A stretch of DNA of 64,000 bases from Alphaproteobacteria bacterium (lineage in GTDB: Bacteria; Pseudomonadota; Alphaproteobacteria; Micropepsales; Micropepsaceae): the NCBI GenBank assembly GCA_028871795.1, contig JAGWMG010000002.1, forward strand, positions 186,001 to 250,000, in the 5' to 3' direction. The translations under genes and the position numbers were made by a program. Shown here piece by piece: positions 1 to 7,852 of this stretch. The notes under the pieces were generated by a model. The model saw only the letters and a program-made list of their open reading frames with translations, searched no databases and was not told the origin of the DNA. The number at the start of each line of letters is the position of its first letter. Within the stretch, counting starts at the first letter, position 1.

Positions 1-251
1 GCATGCCGCAACTGCCGCGTGCCCTCGCCAAGGAGCGGGCCGGGCGTCTGCGCGCCAAAGGCGCCGCGGCGCAGGCAAAGCGGCTGGCCGCACTGATCGG
101 CAGCGAACAGTTGCTGCTCGTCGAAAAGCCGGGGCTCGGCCGCACGCCTTGTTTCGCCCCCGTCCGTTTGGCGACCGACGCGACGCCGGGCGAATTCAGG
201 CGGGTTCGTATCGTCGGTGCGACACACGATCACCTGATGGCCGCGCCATGA
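1..251 (+). CDS. mtaB: tRNA t6A37 methylthiotransferase MtaB, 3' end
   Basis: This is the C-terminal part of a gene that begins before the window, so the radical-SAM core and Fe-S cysteines are not visible. The frame is open from base 1. The visible tail opens with MPQLPRALAKERAGRLRAKG, the arginine-rich linker seen near the C-terminus of MtaB-type methylthiotransferases, and ends in a short TRAM-like beta segment. The family converts t6A to ms2t6A at position 37 of ANN-decoding tRNAs. The stop codon overlaps the next start (ATGA at 248-251), so the gene is translationally coupled to ftsY, an order common in alphaproteobacteria. The assignment rests on a short tail plus context. Confidence 0.75.
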   Translation, partial: MPQLPRALAKERAGRLRAKGAAAQAKRLAALIGSEQLLLVEKPGLGRTPCFAPVRLATDATPGEFRRVRIVGATHDHLMAAP

Positions 252-1183
252 GGCAGTTCGGCGCAGCACCGCCGCCGCCGACCTTGTTCGAGCGGTTGAA
301 GGAAGGCTTGGCGAAAAGCGCCGGCACGCTCGGTCTCAGCGACATCCTCAAGAAAAAACTCGACGCCGAAACCGTCGAGGCGCTTGAAAAAGCGTTGATC
401 CGTGCCGATCTCGGCGTCGGGCCGGCGCACGAAATCGCCGCCGCGGTCGCCAGAGGCCGCTATGACGAGGACGTTTCCCCCGCGGAACTGCGCAAGGTTC
501 TGGCCGGAGAAATCGCCCGCATCCTGCGGCCGATCGAGAAACCTTTTGTCGTAAACCGTGCCAAGAAACCGTTTGTGGTCCTGGTCGCCGGGGTCAACGG
601 CACCGGCAAGACGACGACGATCGGCAAGATTGCGGCCAAGCTGGTGCGGGATGGACAGAAAGTTGTGCTCGCTGCAGGCGACACATTTCGTGCCGCCGCC
701 ATCGAGCAACTTCAAATCTGGGGCAAGCGCGCGGGCGCCGAGGTATTCGCGCGCGCGCCCGGCTCCGACGCTGCGGGTCTCGTCTTCGACGCATTGTTGC
801 GCGCGCACGACACGCAGGCAAACGTCCTTCTCATCGACACGGCCGGCCGCTTGCAGAACAAAGCGGGGCTGATGGCGGAGTTGGAGAAAATCGCGCGCGT
901 TCTGAAGAAGCAGGACGCGGATGCTCCACACGCTGTGCTGCTGGTGCTGGATGCAACTACCGGACAGAACGCAGTTGCGCAGGTGGAGGCGTTCGCGGCC
1001 AGCGTTCCCTTGACCGGACTGGTGATGACCAAGCTGGACGGCACCGCGAAAGGCGGCATCCTGGTGGCGCTTGCCGCCAGGTTCGCATTGCCTGTCTATT
1101 TCATCGGCGTCGGCGAACGAGAGGACGATCTCCAGCCCTTCGTGGCCGAGACCTTTGCGAAGGCGCTGACGGGGGGTTCATGA
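248..1183 (+). CDS. ftsY: Signal recognition particle receptor FtsY
   Basis: SRP receptor GTPase (311 aa) that docks ribosome-SRP complexes at the inner membrane. An N-terminal four-helix N domain is followed by the SRP-type G domain, with P-loop GVNGTGKTTT near residue 114, a DTFRAAA motif, DTAGRL (G3) and TKLDGTAKGG (G4). I chose the ATG at 248 because it overlaps the mtaB stop by 4 bases. An in-frame start at 149 would lie wholly inside mtaB and add residues unlike the family. The acidic A domain found in E. coli is missing, as is usual in alphaproteobacteria. The stop overlaps the ispZ start by 4 bases. Confidence 0.96.
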   Translation: MRQFGAAPPPPTLFERLKEGLAKSAGTLGLSDILKKKLDAETVEALEKALIRADLGVGPAHEIAAAVARGRYDEDVSPAELRKVLAGEIARILRPIEKPFVVNRAKKPFVVLVAGVNGTGKTTTIGKIAAKLVRDGQKVVLAAGDTFRAAAIEQLQIWGKRAGAEVFARAPGSDAAGLVFDALLRAHDTQANVLLIDTAGRLQNKAGLMAELEKIARVLKKQDADAPHAVLLVLDATTGQNAVAQVEAFAASVPLTGLVMTKLDGTAKGGILVALAARFALPVYFIGVGEREDDLQPFVAETFAKALTGGS

Positions 1184-1728
1184 ATCCACAGTTGAGACGC
1201 GCAATCCTCGATTTCGGGCCTTTGCTGCTGTTCTTTGCGGCATATAAAATGTCCGGCCTTTATGCTGCGACTGCGACCGTCATGGTCGCGGCCGTTGTTG
1301 CCGTAGCTGTCGGATACCGCTTCGACCGCAAAATCCATCCGGTGCCGCTGGCCACGGCGGTCATCGTCCTGGTATTCGGCGGTTTGACCCTCTATCTGAA
1401 CGACGTCACCTTCATCAAGATGAAGCCGACCATGATTTACGCGCTGTTCGGCGCGGCTCTGCTCGGCGGACTGTATTTCGACCGGCCGCTCGCCAAATAT
1501 GTCCTCGGTGCGGCGGTGACGCTCGACGACGCGGCGTGGCGCGTCCTGACGCGGCGGTTCGGTTTGTTCTTTTTCGGGATGTCGTTTCTCAACGAATTGA
1601 TATGGCGCAATTTTTCCAACGACATATGGGTCGACTACCACGTTTTCGGCGCCACGGCGCTGACCGTTTTGTTCTCGCTGAGCCAATTGCCGTTCCTGCT
1701 CAAGCATCAGATCGAGATCCCCGACTAG
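1180..1728 (+). CDS. ispZ: Inner membrane septation protein A (YciB/IspZ)
   Basis: A 182-residue polytopic membrane protein of the YciB/IspZ family, with about five to six hydrophobic segments. The N-terminus has the family pattern DFGPLLLFFAAYK, and the C-terminal half has FFFGMSFLNELIWR and the aromatic stretch around DIWVDYHVFG. Family members influence cell-envelope synthesis and septation; the biochemical activity is not established. It is the third gene of an mtaB-ftsY-ispZ operon, and its ATG overlaps the ftsY stop by 4 bases. Length and hydrophobic profile match the family. Confidence 0.93.
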   Translation: MNPQLRRAILDFGPLLLFFAAYKMSGLYAATATVMVAAVVAVAVGYRFDRKIHPVPLATAVIVLVFGGLTLYLNDVTFIKMKPTMIYALFGAALLGGLYFDRPLAKYVLGAAVTLDDAAWRVLTRRFGLFFFGMSFLNELIWRNFSNDIWVDYHVFGATALTVLFSLSQLPFLLKHQIEIPD

Positions 1729-2003
1729 AGATTGTTGATTTCGTCCGCATCGCTGTCACAGGTAGCAGCGCGCGCCCGTCGAAAAAGTCGCGCAGGACAA
1801 AAGACCCAAAACGCATCCCGCGCATTGCCTTCATCCACGCAAAAGCGATAGAGGATAGTTGTCGACGGTCGTTCTGTTGTCTATTGTTCCGTATGCGCGC
1901 CATTTGACGGACGCACGAAGCACCCGGCGTTCAGGGGATAGTTTTCCGCGTAGGAATTTACACGAAACGTCGGACAAGAATTTCAACTGGGCAGGGGTGG
2001 CTT

Positions 2004-2507
2004 ATGAAGGGTCAGCGCAAGCCGAATGGCGGCTTCGAACTCGCGGAAGCGCCGTCGCACCTCATCCGGAGGTGCCAGCAGTATTTTGGAGACCTCTACG
2101 CGCGCGAAGCGGGCTCTTGCGAGTTGACCAAACAGCAGTTCATTGTGCTCGCTGCCTTGGAGAGCAATGAGGGCGTGAGCCAGACCGCGCTCGTCGAGAT
2201 GACCGGTATCGATCGCTCGACTCTGGCCGAAATGGTGCGCCGCCTGCTGGAGCGCGGTTTGTTGTTGCGCGAACGCACCGAACAGGATGCGCGCGCCAAC
2301 GCCGTCGCCATCACCGGTAACGGCCGCAAGGCCTTGCGCGCGGCGCGTTCGGCGGCCGACCGTGCGGAGCGCCTGTTCCTCGATGCCTTGCCGCCGTCAA
2401 AGCGGGGCGAATTTATCAAGTCCTTGTCGATGATCGTCTCCGCCGGAGAGACATTCGCGGCCAACGGCTCGGGCAAATCCAGGGCCAAGGGCCGCCGCCG
2501 CGGTTGA
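2004..2507 (+). CDS. MarR family transcriptional regulator
   Basis: A 167-residue winged-helix protein of the MarR family. The helix-turn-helix region lies around residues 55-80 (VSQTALVEMTGIDRSTLAEM), followed by a wing with the typical RRTEQDARANAV-like pattern and a C-terminal dimerisation helix. It ends in a basic tail (SRAKGRRRG). It stands alone between ispZ and the convergent ccm block, so the target genes cannot be read from context. MarR proteins usually act as ligand-responsive repressors of adjacent genes, but no obvious operator palindrome was seen in the 275 bases upstream. The start at 2004 follows a weak GGGGTGG-like ribosome site. Confidence 0.85.
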   Translation: MKGQRKPNGGFELAEAPSHLIRRCQQYFGDLYAREAGSCELTKQQFIVLAALESNEGVSQTALVEMTGIDRSTLAEMVRRLLERGLLLRERTEQDARANAVAITGNGRKALRAARSAADRAERLFLDALPPSKRGEFIKSLSMIVSAGETFAANGSGKSRAKGRRRG

Positions 2508-2521
2508 GCAACTATCGGAAT

Positions 2522-2722
2522 CTAAACGCGAATATCGATCTGCGACCCCGGCGGTGCGATCGCCGCTGCGGGCCCCGGAGAGGCGATCTGCGGCGCCCGG
2601 CCCGCTTGCTTGAAGTCCAACGGCTCGAAGCGCGGTTTTTCGCCCGCCTTGGCGGCTGGTGCGGTTCTGGCGCCCTGCTGGGCGGCGATGAGAAGATTGG
2701 CCGGGCTGATCTGCATGGCCAT
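2522..2722 (-). CDS. Small protein of unknown function downstream of ccmD
   Basis: A 66-residue open frame starting 8 bases after the ccmD stop on the same strand, so it may be translated from the ccm message. The N-terminus (MAMQISPANLLIAAQQGA) is amphipathic and is followed by an Ala/Pro-rich low-complexity tail with no recognisable domain. There is no signal peptide or clear membrane helix. I do not recognise the family. Position and spacing argue for a real gene, but composition alone could be chance in this GC-rich sequence. Confidence 0.45.
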   Translation of the reverse strand: MAMQISPANLLIAAQQGARTAPAAKAGEKPRFEPLDFKQAGRAPQIASPGPAAAIAPPGSQIDIRV

Positions 2723-2730
2723 CGAGAGTT

Positions 2731-2892
2731 TCAAAAATTGGTTTCCGAATCCTGAAGAGCGGCCAGCGCGCGCTTGGCCTTGCGCCAGGCGCAGAGCGTG
2801 AACGCGATCATGAAGCCGACGGCGGCGGCGCTGACCGCAAAGGATGACCACACGTAGAATCCGTAGCCGCCCTGGGACAGGAACTCGCTCAT
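2731..2892 (-). CDS. ccmD: Heme exporter protein CcmD
   Basis: A 53-residue single-pass membrane protein matching CcmD in size and pattern: short N-terminus (MSEFLSQGGYGFYVWSSF), one transmembrane helix, then the basic segment WRKAKRALAAL on the cytoplasmic side. CcmD helps release heme-loaded CcmE from the CcmABC complex during c-type cytochrome biogenesis. The start overlaps the ccmC stop by 4 bases (2889-2892). It is the last recognised ccm gene here; ccmE, ccmF, ccmG and ccmH are not in the window and must lie elsewhere. Confidence 0.88.
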   Translation of the reverse strand: MSEFLSQGGYGFYVWSSFAVSAAAVGFMIAFTLCAWRKAKRALAALQDSETNF

Positions 2893-3608
2893 GTCGCCCT
2901 CGCCATCGTCAGCGTGCGCGCGCGCCGGTTCACGATCTCCGTGCGGATGCGCACCAGCCACAGCGCAAAGAACAGAAGCGTATAGCCCAGCGCCATCAGG
3001 AACAGCGGCCACAAGAAAACGGGCGCGATCAGCGGCCCGCCCTTGCGCAGGATGCTTTCGCCCTGGTGCAGCGTCGTCCACCAATCGACGGAGAACTCAA
3101 TGATGGGAAGATTCACCGCCCCCACGATCGCCAATATGGCGCAAGCGCGCGCCGAACGGTTCTCGTCCTCGATGGCGCCGCCGAGCGCGATATAACCCAG
3201 ATAAAGAAAAAGCAGCAGCAAAAACGACGTCAGCCGCCCGTCCCACACCCACCACGCCCCCCACATCGGCTTTCCCCACAAGGAGCCGGTGACCAGACCG
3301 AGCGCGGTGAACACCGCGCCCAAAGGCGCGGCGGCCTTGGCGGCCACGTCGGCCAGCGGATGGCGGTTGATCAGTCCGATCGCCGACGCCACCGCCATCA
3401 GCCCGTAGGCCATCATCGCCGTCCACGCGGCGGGCACATGCAGGAACATGATGCGCACGGTGGTGCCTTGCTGGTAATCGGGCGGTACGGCAAAACCGAG
3501 CACCAGCCCCGCCGCCAGCGTCACCGCCGCCGCCGCCGCGATCCACGGCAGGAACACCGCGCTCACCTGCATGAAGCGCTTGGGATTGGCGAGTTCGAAA
3601 ATCGACAT
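2889..3608 (-). CDS. ccmC: Heme exporter protein CcmC
   Basis: A 239-residue membrane protein of the CcmC/CcmF heme-handling family with six predicted transmembrane segments. The tryptophan-rich WWD signature (WGKPMWGAWWVWDGRLTS, about residues 108-125) binds heme for transfer to CcmE, and conserved histidines flank it (LHVPAAW near residue 56, TTLHQGES near 187). It functions with CcmA, CcmB and CcmD in c-type cytochrome maturation. The gene follows ccmB after 36 bases and overlaps ccmD by 4. Confidence 0.95.
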   Translation of the reverse strand: MSIFELANPKRFMQVSAVFLPWIAAAAAVTLAAGLVLGFAVPPDYQQGTTVRIMFLHVPAAWTAMMAYGLMAVASAIGLINRHPLADVAAKAAAPLGAVFTALGLVTGSLWGKPMWGAWWVWDGRLTSFLLLLFLYLGYIALGGAIEDENRSARACAILAIVGAVNLPIIEFSVDWWTTLHQGESILRKGGPLIAPVFLWPLFLMALGYTLLFFALWLVRIRTEIVNRRARTLTMARAT

Positions 3609-3644
3609 TGTTTTCCCCTGAAGTCGACGCCGCGCCTGCGGCCG

Positions 3645-4310
3645 TCACGTAGCGAGATTGAGACGTACGGATGCCGCCACCGCGAACGGCGACAGCAGAA
3701 CGCAAAGCAGCGAAAACGCCGTCAGCAGATATAGCGCGCCGCTGGCCAGTCCGTCCTGTGCCGCCAGAACCGCTCCGCTGCCGAAGATCACAGCCGGCGC
3801 CAGCAGCGGCAGCACGATCAGGGGCAGAATCAAGCCGCCGCGGCGGATGGAAAGGGTCAACGCGGCGCCGATGGCGCCGATGGCGCTGACGGCCGGCGTA
3901 CCGATCAGCAGCGACAGCACCAAGGCGCCGGTTCCCGCCTGGGAAAGGTCGAACAGAACCGCCAGCAGCGCCGACAACGCGGTCAGCGGCAGCCCCGTGG
4001 CCAGCCAATGGGCGCCGATCTTGGCGACCGCCGTGGCTTCGAGTTGCAACGGCGACAAGACGATGAGGTCAAGGCTGCCGTCTTCGTAGTCGGCCTGGAA
4101 CAGACGGTCGAGCGAGAGCAGCGCCGCCAGCACCGCGGCCACCCACAGCACCCCGCCGGCGATGCGCGAGAGCAGCCGCAGATCCGCGCCGACGCCCAGC
4201 GGCACCAGCGTGACGACCGCCGCGAAGAACGCCAAGGCGAGGGCGGCTCCCCCGCCCGCGCGCACGGCCAAGCGAATGTCGCGGAAGAGAAGAGCGAGGA
4301 AGGAGGTCAT
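3645..4310 (-). CDS. ccmB: Heme exporter protein CcmB
   Basis: A 221-residue membrane protein with six hydrophobic segments matching the CcmB ABC-transporter permease. The N-terminal motif FRDIRLAVRAGG and the segment DYEDGSLDLIVLSPLQLE are characteristic. With CcmA it forms the ATP-driven part of the CcmABCD complex that releases holo-CcmE. I chose the ATG at 4310 because it overlaps the ccmA stop by 4 bases. An in-frame extension to 4466 would lie inside ccmA and lacks family similarity. Confidence 0.93.
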   Translation of the reverse strand: MTSFLALLFRDIRLAVRAGGGAALALAFFAAVVTLVPLGVGADLRLLSRIAGGVLWVAAVLAALLSLDRLFQADYEDGSLDLIVLSPLQLEATAVAKIGAHWLATGLPLTALSALLAVLFDLSQAGTGALVLSLLIGTPAVSAIGAIGAALTLSIRRGGLILPLIVLPLLAPAVIFGSGAVLAAQDGLASGALYLLTAFSLLCVLLSPFAVAASVRLNLAT

Positions 4311-4921
4311 CCGTCCCCCAGCAACAGAGTCTCGCAGGCCACGCCCAGCGCTTCGTGCGTCGCCGCCACGACGATGCCGCCGCAGGCGCAATGGGCGACG
4401 ATGGTCTGCGCCACCAGTTTCTTGCCGGCGGTGTCCAGCGCCGCGAGCGGCTCGTCGAGCAGCCACAAAGGCCGTGCGCAGAGCTGCAGCCGGGCGAGCG
4501 CCAGGCGGCGTTTCTGTCCCGCGGACAGGTATTGGCCGGGAAGTTCGGCGAGCGGCAATAGGCCGAAGGTCCGCATCGCTTCGTCGGGATTGCGCCCGCT
4601 GCCGTACAGCCGCGCGAAGAAGGCGAGTTGTTCGCGCACCGCCAGCTGCGGCTTGACCGCATCCTGATGGCCGAACCAGCCGACGAACTTGCCGCGGTCC
4701 TCGGCGTGCTCGATGTCCCCGCCGTCCGTCCGCAGACGAATGGTTCCCGAGGCGGGCATGAGGAATCCCGCGAGCAGCCGCAGCAGCGAGGTTTTTCCCG
4801 CGCCATTGGCGCCTTGCAGCGAAACCGCCCTGCCCGCGTCAACGGAAAAGCGCAACCCGCGGAACAGCGCGCGCTGGCCGCGGATGCAGGACAAATCCTC
4901 GACGTCAAGAGAGAAGGTCAT
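4307..4921 (-). CDS. ccmA: Heme exporter ATP-binding protein CcmA
   Basis: ABC transporter ATPase of the cytochrome c maturation complex, about 204 residues. The Walker A motif GANGAGKT lies at residues 37-44, the signature LSAGQKRRLALARL near residue 127, and Walker B WLLDEPLAALD near 148. It heads the ccmABCD operon and overlaps ccmB by 4 bases. A start six codons upstream (4939, MRTPPSMTF) is also possible; MTFSLDVEDL was preferred because it fits the usual CcmA N-terminus. Confidence 0.93.
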   Translation of the reverse strand: MTFSLDVEDLSCIRGQRALFRGLRFSVDAGRAVSLQGANGAGKTSLLRLLAGFLMPASGTIRLRTDGGDIEHAEDRGKFVGWFGHQDAVKPQLAVREQLAFFARLYGSGRNPDEAMRTFGLLPLAELPGQYLSAGQKRRLALARLQLCARPLWLLDEPLAALDTAGKKLVAQTIVAHCACGGIVVAATHEALGVACETLLLGDG

Positions 4922-5004
4922 GGACGGCGGCGTTCTCACCCTTCGATCCGCCTACGCTAAAGCTTCGGCGGGCGGGCCAGCGCCTGATATACAAATTCGC
5001 ACCC

Positions 5005-5727
5005 CTAGTACATATGCTGGCCGCCGTTGATCGACATGGTCGAGCCGGTGACGAAGCCCGCCTCGTCGGCGACCAGGAACAGGACGCCGCGCGCGATTTC
5101 CTGCGCCTTGCCGAGCCGGCCGACCGGGATGCGCGCCACGATCTTCTCCAGGACGGCCGCCGGCACCGCCGCCACCATGTCCGTGTCGATGTAGCCCGGC
5201 GCGATGGCGTTGACGGTGATACCTTTCGCCGCGCCTTCCAGCGCCAGGGCTTTGGTGAATCCGTGAATGCCGGATTTCGCGGCGGCGTAGTTCACCTGCC
5301 CGTACTGCCCCGCCTGGCCGTTGATCGACCCGATATTGACGATGCGGCCGAAGCCGCGCGCCAGCATGCTCTCCCACACCGCCTTGCACATGTTGAAACA
5401 GCCGCCGAGATTGGTGTCGAGCACGTGGTCCCAGCCGGAGCGCTCCATGCGGCGCATGGTGCCGTCGCGGGTGATGCCGGCATTGTTGACGACGACATCG
5501 ACGGGGCCGAGAGCGGTCGCGACCTTGGCCACGCCCGCCACGCACCGGGCGTAATCGGCCACGTCCCATTTGTAGGCGGCGATGCCGCTCCTCGCGGTGA
5601 AGGCCTTGGCGCGTTCGTCGTTGCCGGCATAGTTCGCCGCCACCGCATAGCCCGCCTTCCCGAGCGAGACCGAAATCGCTTCCCCGATACCGCGCGTTCC
5701 GCCCGTGACGATGGCCACCCGTGACAT
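5005..5727 (-). CDS. phaB: Acetoacetyl-CoA reductase (PhaB)
   Basis: Short-chain dehydrogenase of 240 residues. The nucleotide-binding motif is TGGTRGIG (8-15), followed by NNAG (81-84) and the catalytic triad Ser134, Tyr147, Lys151. NIGSINGQAGQYGQVNYAAAK is the form seen in NADPH-dependent acetoacetyl-CoA reductases, which make (R)-3-hydroxybutyryl-CoA for polyhydroxybutyrate. The C-terminus (STMSINGGQHMY) is also typical. FabG is the main alternative, but the active-site loop favours PhaB. No phaC or phaA is in the window. The gene stands alone between ccmA and a long inverted repeat. Confidence 0.9.
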   Translation of the reverse strand: MSRVAIVTGGTRGIGEAISVSLGKAGYAVAANYAGNDERAKAFTARSGIAAYKWDVADYARCVAGVAKVATALGPVDVVVNNAGITRDGTMRRMERSGWDHVLDTNLGGCFNMCKAVWESMLARGFGRIVNIGSINGQAGQYGQVNYAAAKSGIHGFTKALALEGAAKGITVNAIAPGYIDTDMVAAVPAAVLEKIVARIPVGRLGKAQEIARGVLFLVADEAGFVTGSTMSINGGQHMY

Positions 5728-5771
5728 GTTCCGCTCCCTGGACGTTTCCTGTTTGGAGAAACTCTAAAGCA

Positions 5772-5837
5772 GAAGGCGGGTCCCGCGCGAGCGCCCAGCA
5801 GATTTTTCTTGGCCGTGCGCCCAGCGGACCCGCCTTC
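5772..5837. repeat. 12-bp inverted repeat with 42-base loop
   Basis: GAAGGCGGGTCC at 5772-5783 is repeated in perfect inverted form at 5826-5837. The loop contains a direct repeat (GCGCCCAGC twice) flanking a short T-rich stretch. It sits upstream of phaB and downstream of a decayed gene remnant, so it could be a REP-type extragenic palindrome, a terminator for the remnant or a scar of a small mobile sequence. Only one copy was noticed in this window. Confidence 0.5.
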
Positions 5838-5873
5838 CGGGCGAAGCTACGGCAGGCCAGTGGTCCCCGTTTC

Positions 5874-6158
5874 TCAGGCGGAATCCGGGTAGAGCAGCAG
5901 ATACTGGCTGGTCCCGGCCAATCCCAGGCCGACGCTGTAGATATATGAGAAGCGCCGGACACCGCACGCAGCAAGGTCGGCAATCCTGGCGCCGCCTCCG
6001 TTCGCCCTGTAACCGCCGACATCGTATTGAAAGAGGTGGACGTTCTCCCACCCCGTGGCGGCCTGGATGACAAGATGAAGCGTCTTCAGCATGGTTGTCG
6101 CCGCAACGTCAATCCGGCGCCAGATGTGCGGGTTATCGCCCGTAGGCCGCCGATCAGA
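5874..6158 (-). pseudogene. Remnant of a plasmid pRiA4b ORF-3-like protein
   Basis: Reading the minus strand without requiring a start codon gives a frame open from 6158 to 5874. It contains NPHIWRRIDVAATTML and LHLVIQAATGWENVHLFQY, the N-terminal signature of the pRiA4b ORF-3-like family (PxxWRRI...LHxxIQxAxGWxxxHLHxF). The next family block (YxYDFGDxWxH) appears only as the degraded RFSYIYSVGLG, and then the frame stops. The usual N-terminal strand and the C-terminal half are absent, and the first ATG (6092) lies inside the conserved block. It begins immediately after the pfkB stop. I read it as a decayed gene; its original role is unknown. Confidence 0.7.
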
Positions 6159-7101
6159 TCATCGACGTGATCTGCACCTGGGGCGTCAGTTCCGCGACGA
6201 TGTCGGGCATGCACAGTCCCGTTCCGGGCGACAGCAACGCGGCGCTGCCGCCGGCAACCGCCATGCGAAAGGACTCGGCCAGGCTTTTCCGGTTGGCGAT
6301 CGACATGACGAGCAGGGCGAGGAAACTGTCGCCGGCACCGACTGTGCCGCGCACCGTCACCGGCGGCGGTTTGGCGTAAAGCGCCACATCGCGCGACACC
6401 AGCATGGCGCCGTCCGCACCCATGGTCAGGGCAACGATCTCCGCCTTGCCGTTGACCACCAGATTGCGCGCCGCAGCGAGGCATGCCTGGTGATCGGGTG
6501 TGGCCGTGTCGAGCAGATCGGAGAATTCGCTCAGGCTCGGCTTGACCAGATAAACGCCCAGATCGAGGGCATGCTTCAGCGGCGGGCCGGAGGTGTCGAG
6601 CACCAGCTTGGCGCCGCCCATGACCCGCAGATTCCGCGCCAGACGCGCATAGAAATCGTGCGGCACGCCGCGCGGCAGGCTGCCGCTCGCCACGGCATAG
6701 CCGTTCGACGAAGCCTGGGTCATCAGGCCCAGGCCCGCATTCCATTCCTCTTCGCCAAGCGTCGGGCCGGGCAGAACGAAGCGGTATTGCGCCCCGGTAT
6801 CCATTTCGTTGGCGGTGAAATTCGCACGGCAGTCGCGGGCGATGACGAAGGATTGATGGCGCACCTCTTCGCCCGCCACCAGGCGTTCGAGCATGTGGCC
6901 GGAGGCCCCGCCCATCGGGAATATGGCCAGCGGATCGGCGCCGAAGCGCTTCAGGCAGCGCGCCACGTTGATCCCGCCGCCGCCCGGATCGCGCTTCGTC
7001 TTCAGGCAGCGGATCTTGTGGTCCGTGATCATATGCTTGACCGCCGCGCTGACGTCGATCGCCGGGTTCATGGTCAGGGTGACGATATTCTCTGCTTTCA
7101 T
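6154..7101 (-). CDS. pfkB: 6-phosphofructokinase II / PfkB-family sugar kinase
   Basis: A 315-residue ribokinase-fold kinase. The N-terminal PfkB signature DPGGGGINVARCLKRFGAD (about 38-56) resembles E. coli phosphofructokinase-2. The substrate-side NP motif is TMNPAIDVS near residue 13, and the C-terminal anion-hole/catalytic motif GTVGAGDSF carries Asp258. The likely reaction is ATP-dependent phosphorylation of fructose 6-phosphate; 1-phosphofructokinase or tagatose-6-phosphate kinase cannot be excluded. The start overlaps the stop of the upstream tetR by 4 bases, so regulator and kinase appear co-translated. Confidence 0.85.
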   Translation of the reverse strand: MKAENIVTLTMNPAIDVSAAVKHMITDHKIRCLKTKRDPGGGGINVARCLKRFGADPLAIFPMGGASGHMLERLVAGEEVRHQSFVIARDCRANFTANEMDTGAQYRFVLPGPTLGEEEWNAGLGLMTQASSNGYAVASGSLPRGVPHDFYARLARNLRVMGGAKLVLDTSGPPLKHALDLGVYLVKPSLSEFSDLLDTATPDHQACLAAARNLVVNGKAEIVALTMGADGAMLVSRDVALYAKPPPVTVRGTVGAGDSFLALLVMSIANRKSLAESFRMAVAGGSAALLSPGTGLCMPDIVAELTPQVQITSMI

Positions 7102-7733
7102 TCCCGCCTCTTTGGAACCCCTGCCCGAAACCCTTCGCCCAGGGCACGGCCCGCTTCCGCAAGGATCTGGTCGATACCATACTGCGGCGACTGCTTATAT
7201 TGCGCCGATAGCTTACCGGCGAGCTGTAAAGTCACAGCCCCGTGCAGCATCGCCCAGAACACATGGCCGATCAGTTCCGGGTCGCCCGAAATGATGCCTT
7301 CCGCGACGAGGTCCCGCACATGCGACGTCATCGTGGCGCGCGCGCGCGTCATGGCGCGGACGAGGTCGGGGTATTGCTCCTCGGTGGGTTGCGACAAATC
7401 GAACATCAGCCGGTAGGTTGCAGGTTCTTCGAGCGCAAAACGCACATAAGCGTCGCCCTTGGCGTGGGCGCGCTCAACCACCGTACCGGGACCGGCATAG
7501 GCTGTTTCCAATTTTTCGGCGAAGCGCTCGAAGGCGCGCGCGCGCACCGCCGCCAAGATGTCGTCCTTATCGCGGAAGTAGCGGTACGGCGTCATGGCGC
7601 TGACGCCCAGCGCCGAAGCCAGTTCGCGCATGGTCACGCCTTCCACCCCTTTGGCGGCGAAAAGACGAGCCGCGACTGCACAGGCGCGGTCGCGAAAATC
7701 GGTGACATCGCTATCGCTAAGGACACGGGGCAT
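7098..7733 (-). CDS. TetR family transcriptional regulator
   Basis: A 211-residue TetR-type repressor. The N-terminal helix-turn-helix spans about residues 30-60 (GVTMRELASALGVSAMTPYR followed by YFRDKDDILAAVRARAFERF), and a helical ligand-binding domain follows. It overlaps pfkB by 4 bases. The intergenic region toward the divergent phosphoesterase has a 14-bp perfect palindrome immediately before the start codon and two adjacent 13-bp operator-like sequences, suggesting autoregulation and possibly control of both directions. No clear Shine-Dalgarno precedes the ATG, because the palindrome occupies that space. The ligand is unknown. Confidence 0.88.
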   Translation of the reverse strand: MPRVLSDSDVTDFRDRACAVAARLFAAKGVEGVTMRELASALGVSAMTPYRYFRDKDDILAAVRARAFERFAEKLETAYAGPGTVVERAHAKGDAYVRFALEEPATYRLMFDLSQPTEEQYPDLVRAMTRARATMTSHVRDLVAEGIISGDPELIGHVFWAMLHGAVTLQLAGKLSAQYKQSPQYGIDQILAEAGRALGEGFRAGVPKRRE

Positions 7734-7735
7734 TG

Positions 7736-7749
7736 AAGATTCGAATCTT
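7736..7749. promoter_or_regulatory. 14-bp palindrome abutting tetR start
   Basis: AAGATTCGAATCTT is a perfect palindrome two bases upstream of the tetR ATG (7733). Its position makes it a candidate autoregulatory operator. It also leaves no room for a normal ribosome-binding site, so the tetR transcript might be leaderless or start very close to the ATG. Confidence 0.4.
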
Positions 7750-7771
7750 TCCCTGTTGCAGATAGGTATAT

Positions 7772-7797
7772 CTTACACTATAAATTTACACTGTAAA
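7772..7797. promoter_or_regulatory. Tandem TetR-type operator candidates
   Basis: TTTACACTGTAAA (7785-7797) is a perfect 6-1-6 palindrome of the kind bound by TetR-family dimers. Directly adjacent at 7772-7784 is a degenerate copy, CTTACACTATAAA. Both lie in the AT-rich divergent region between tetR-pfkB and the phosphoesterase gene, where promoter elements would also be expected. This suggests cooperative binding of two dimers, presumably of the neighbouring TetR protein. Confidence 0.5.
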
Positions 7798-7852
7798 ATA
7801 ATTGTTGACGGTATCATCGCCACAACATCCTTTGGACGCCATACTCGCGGCC

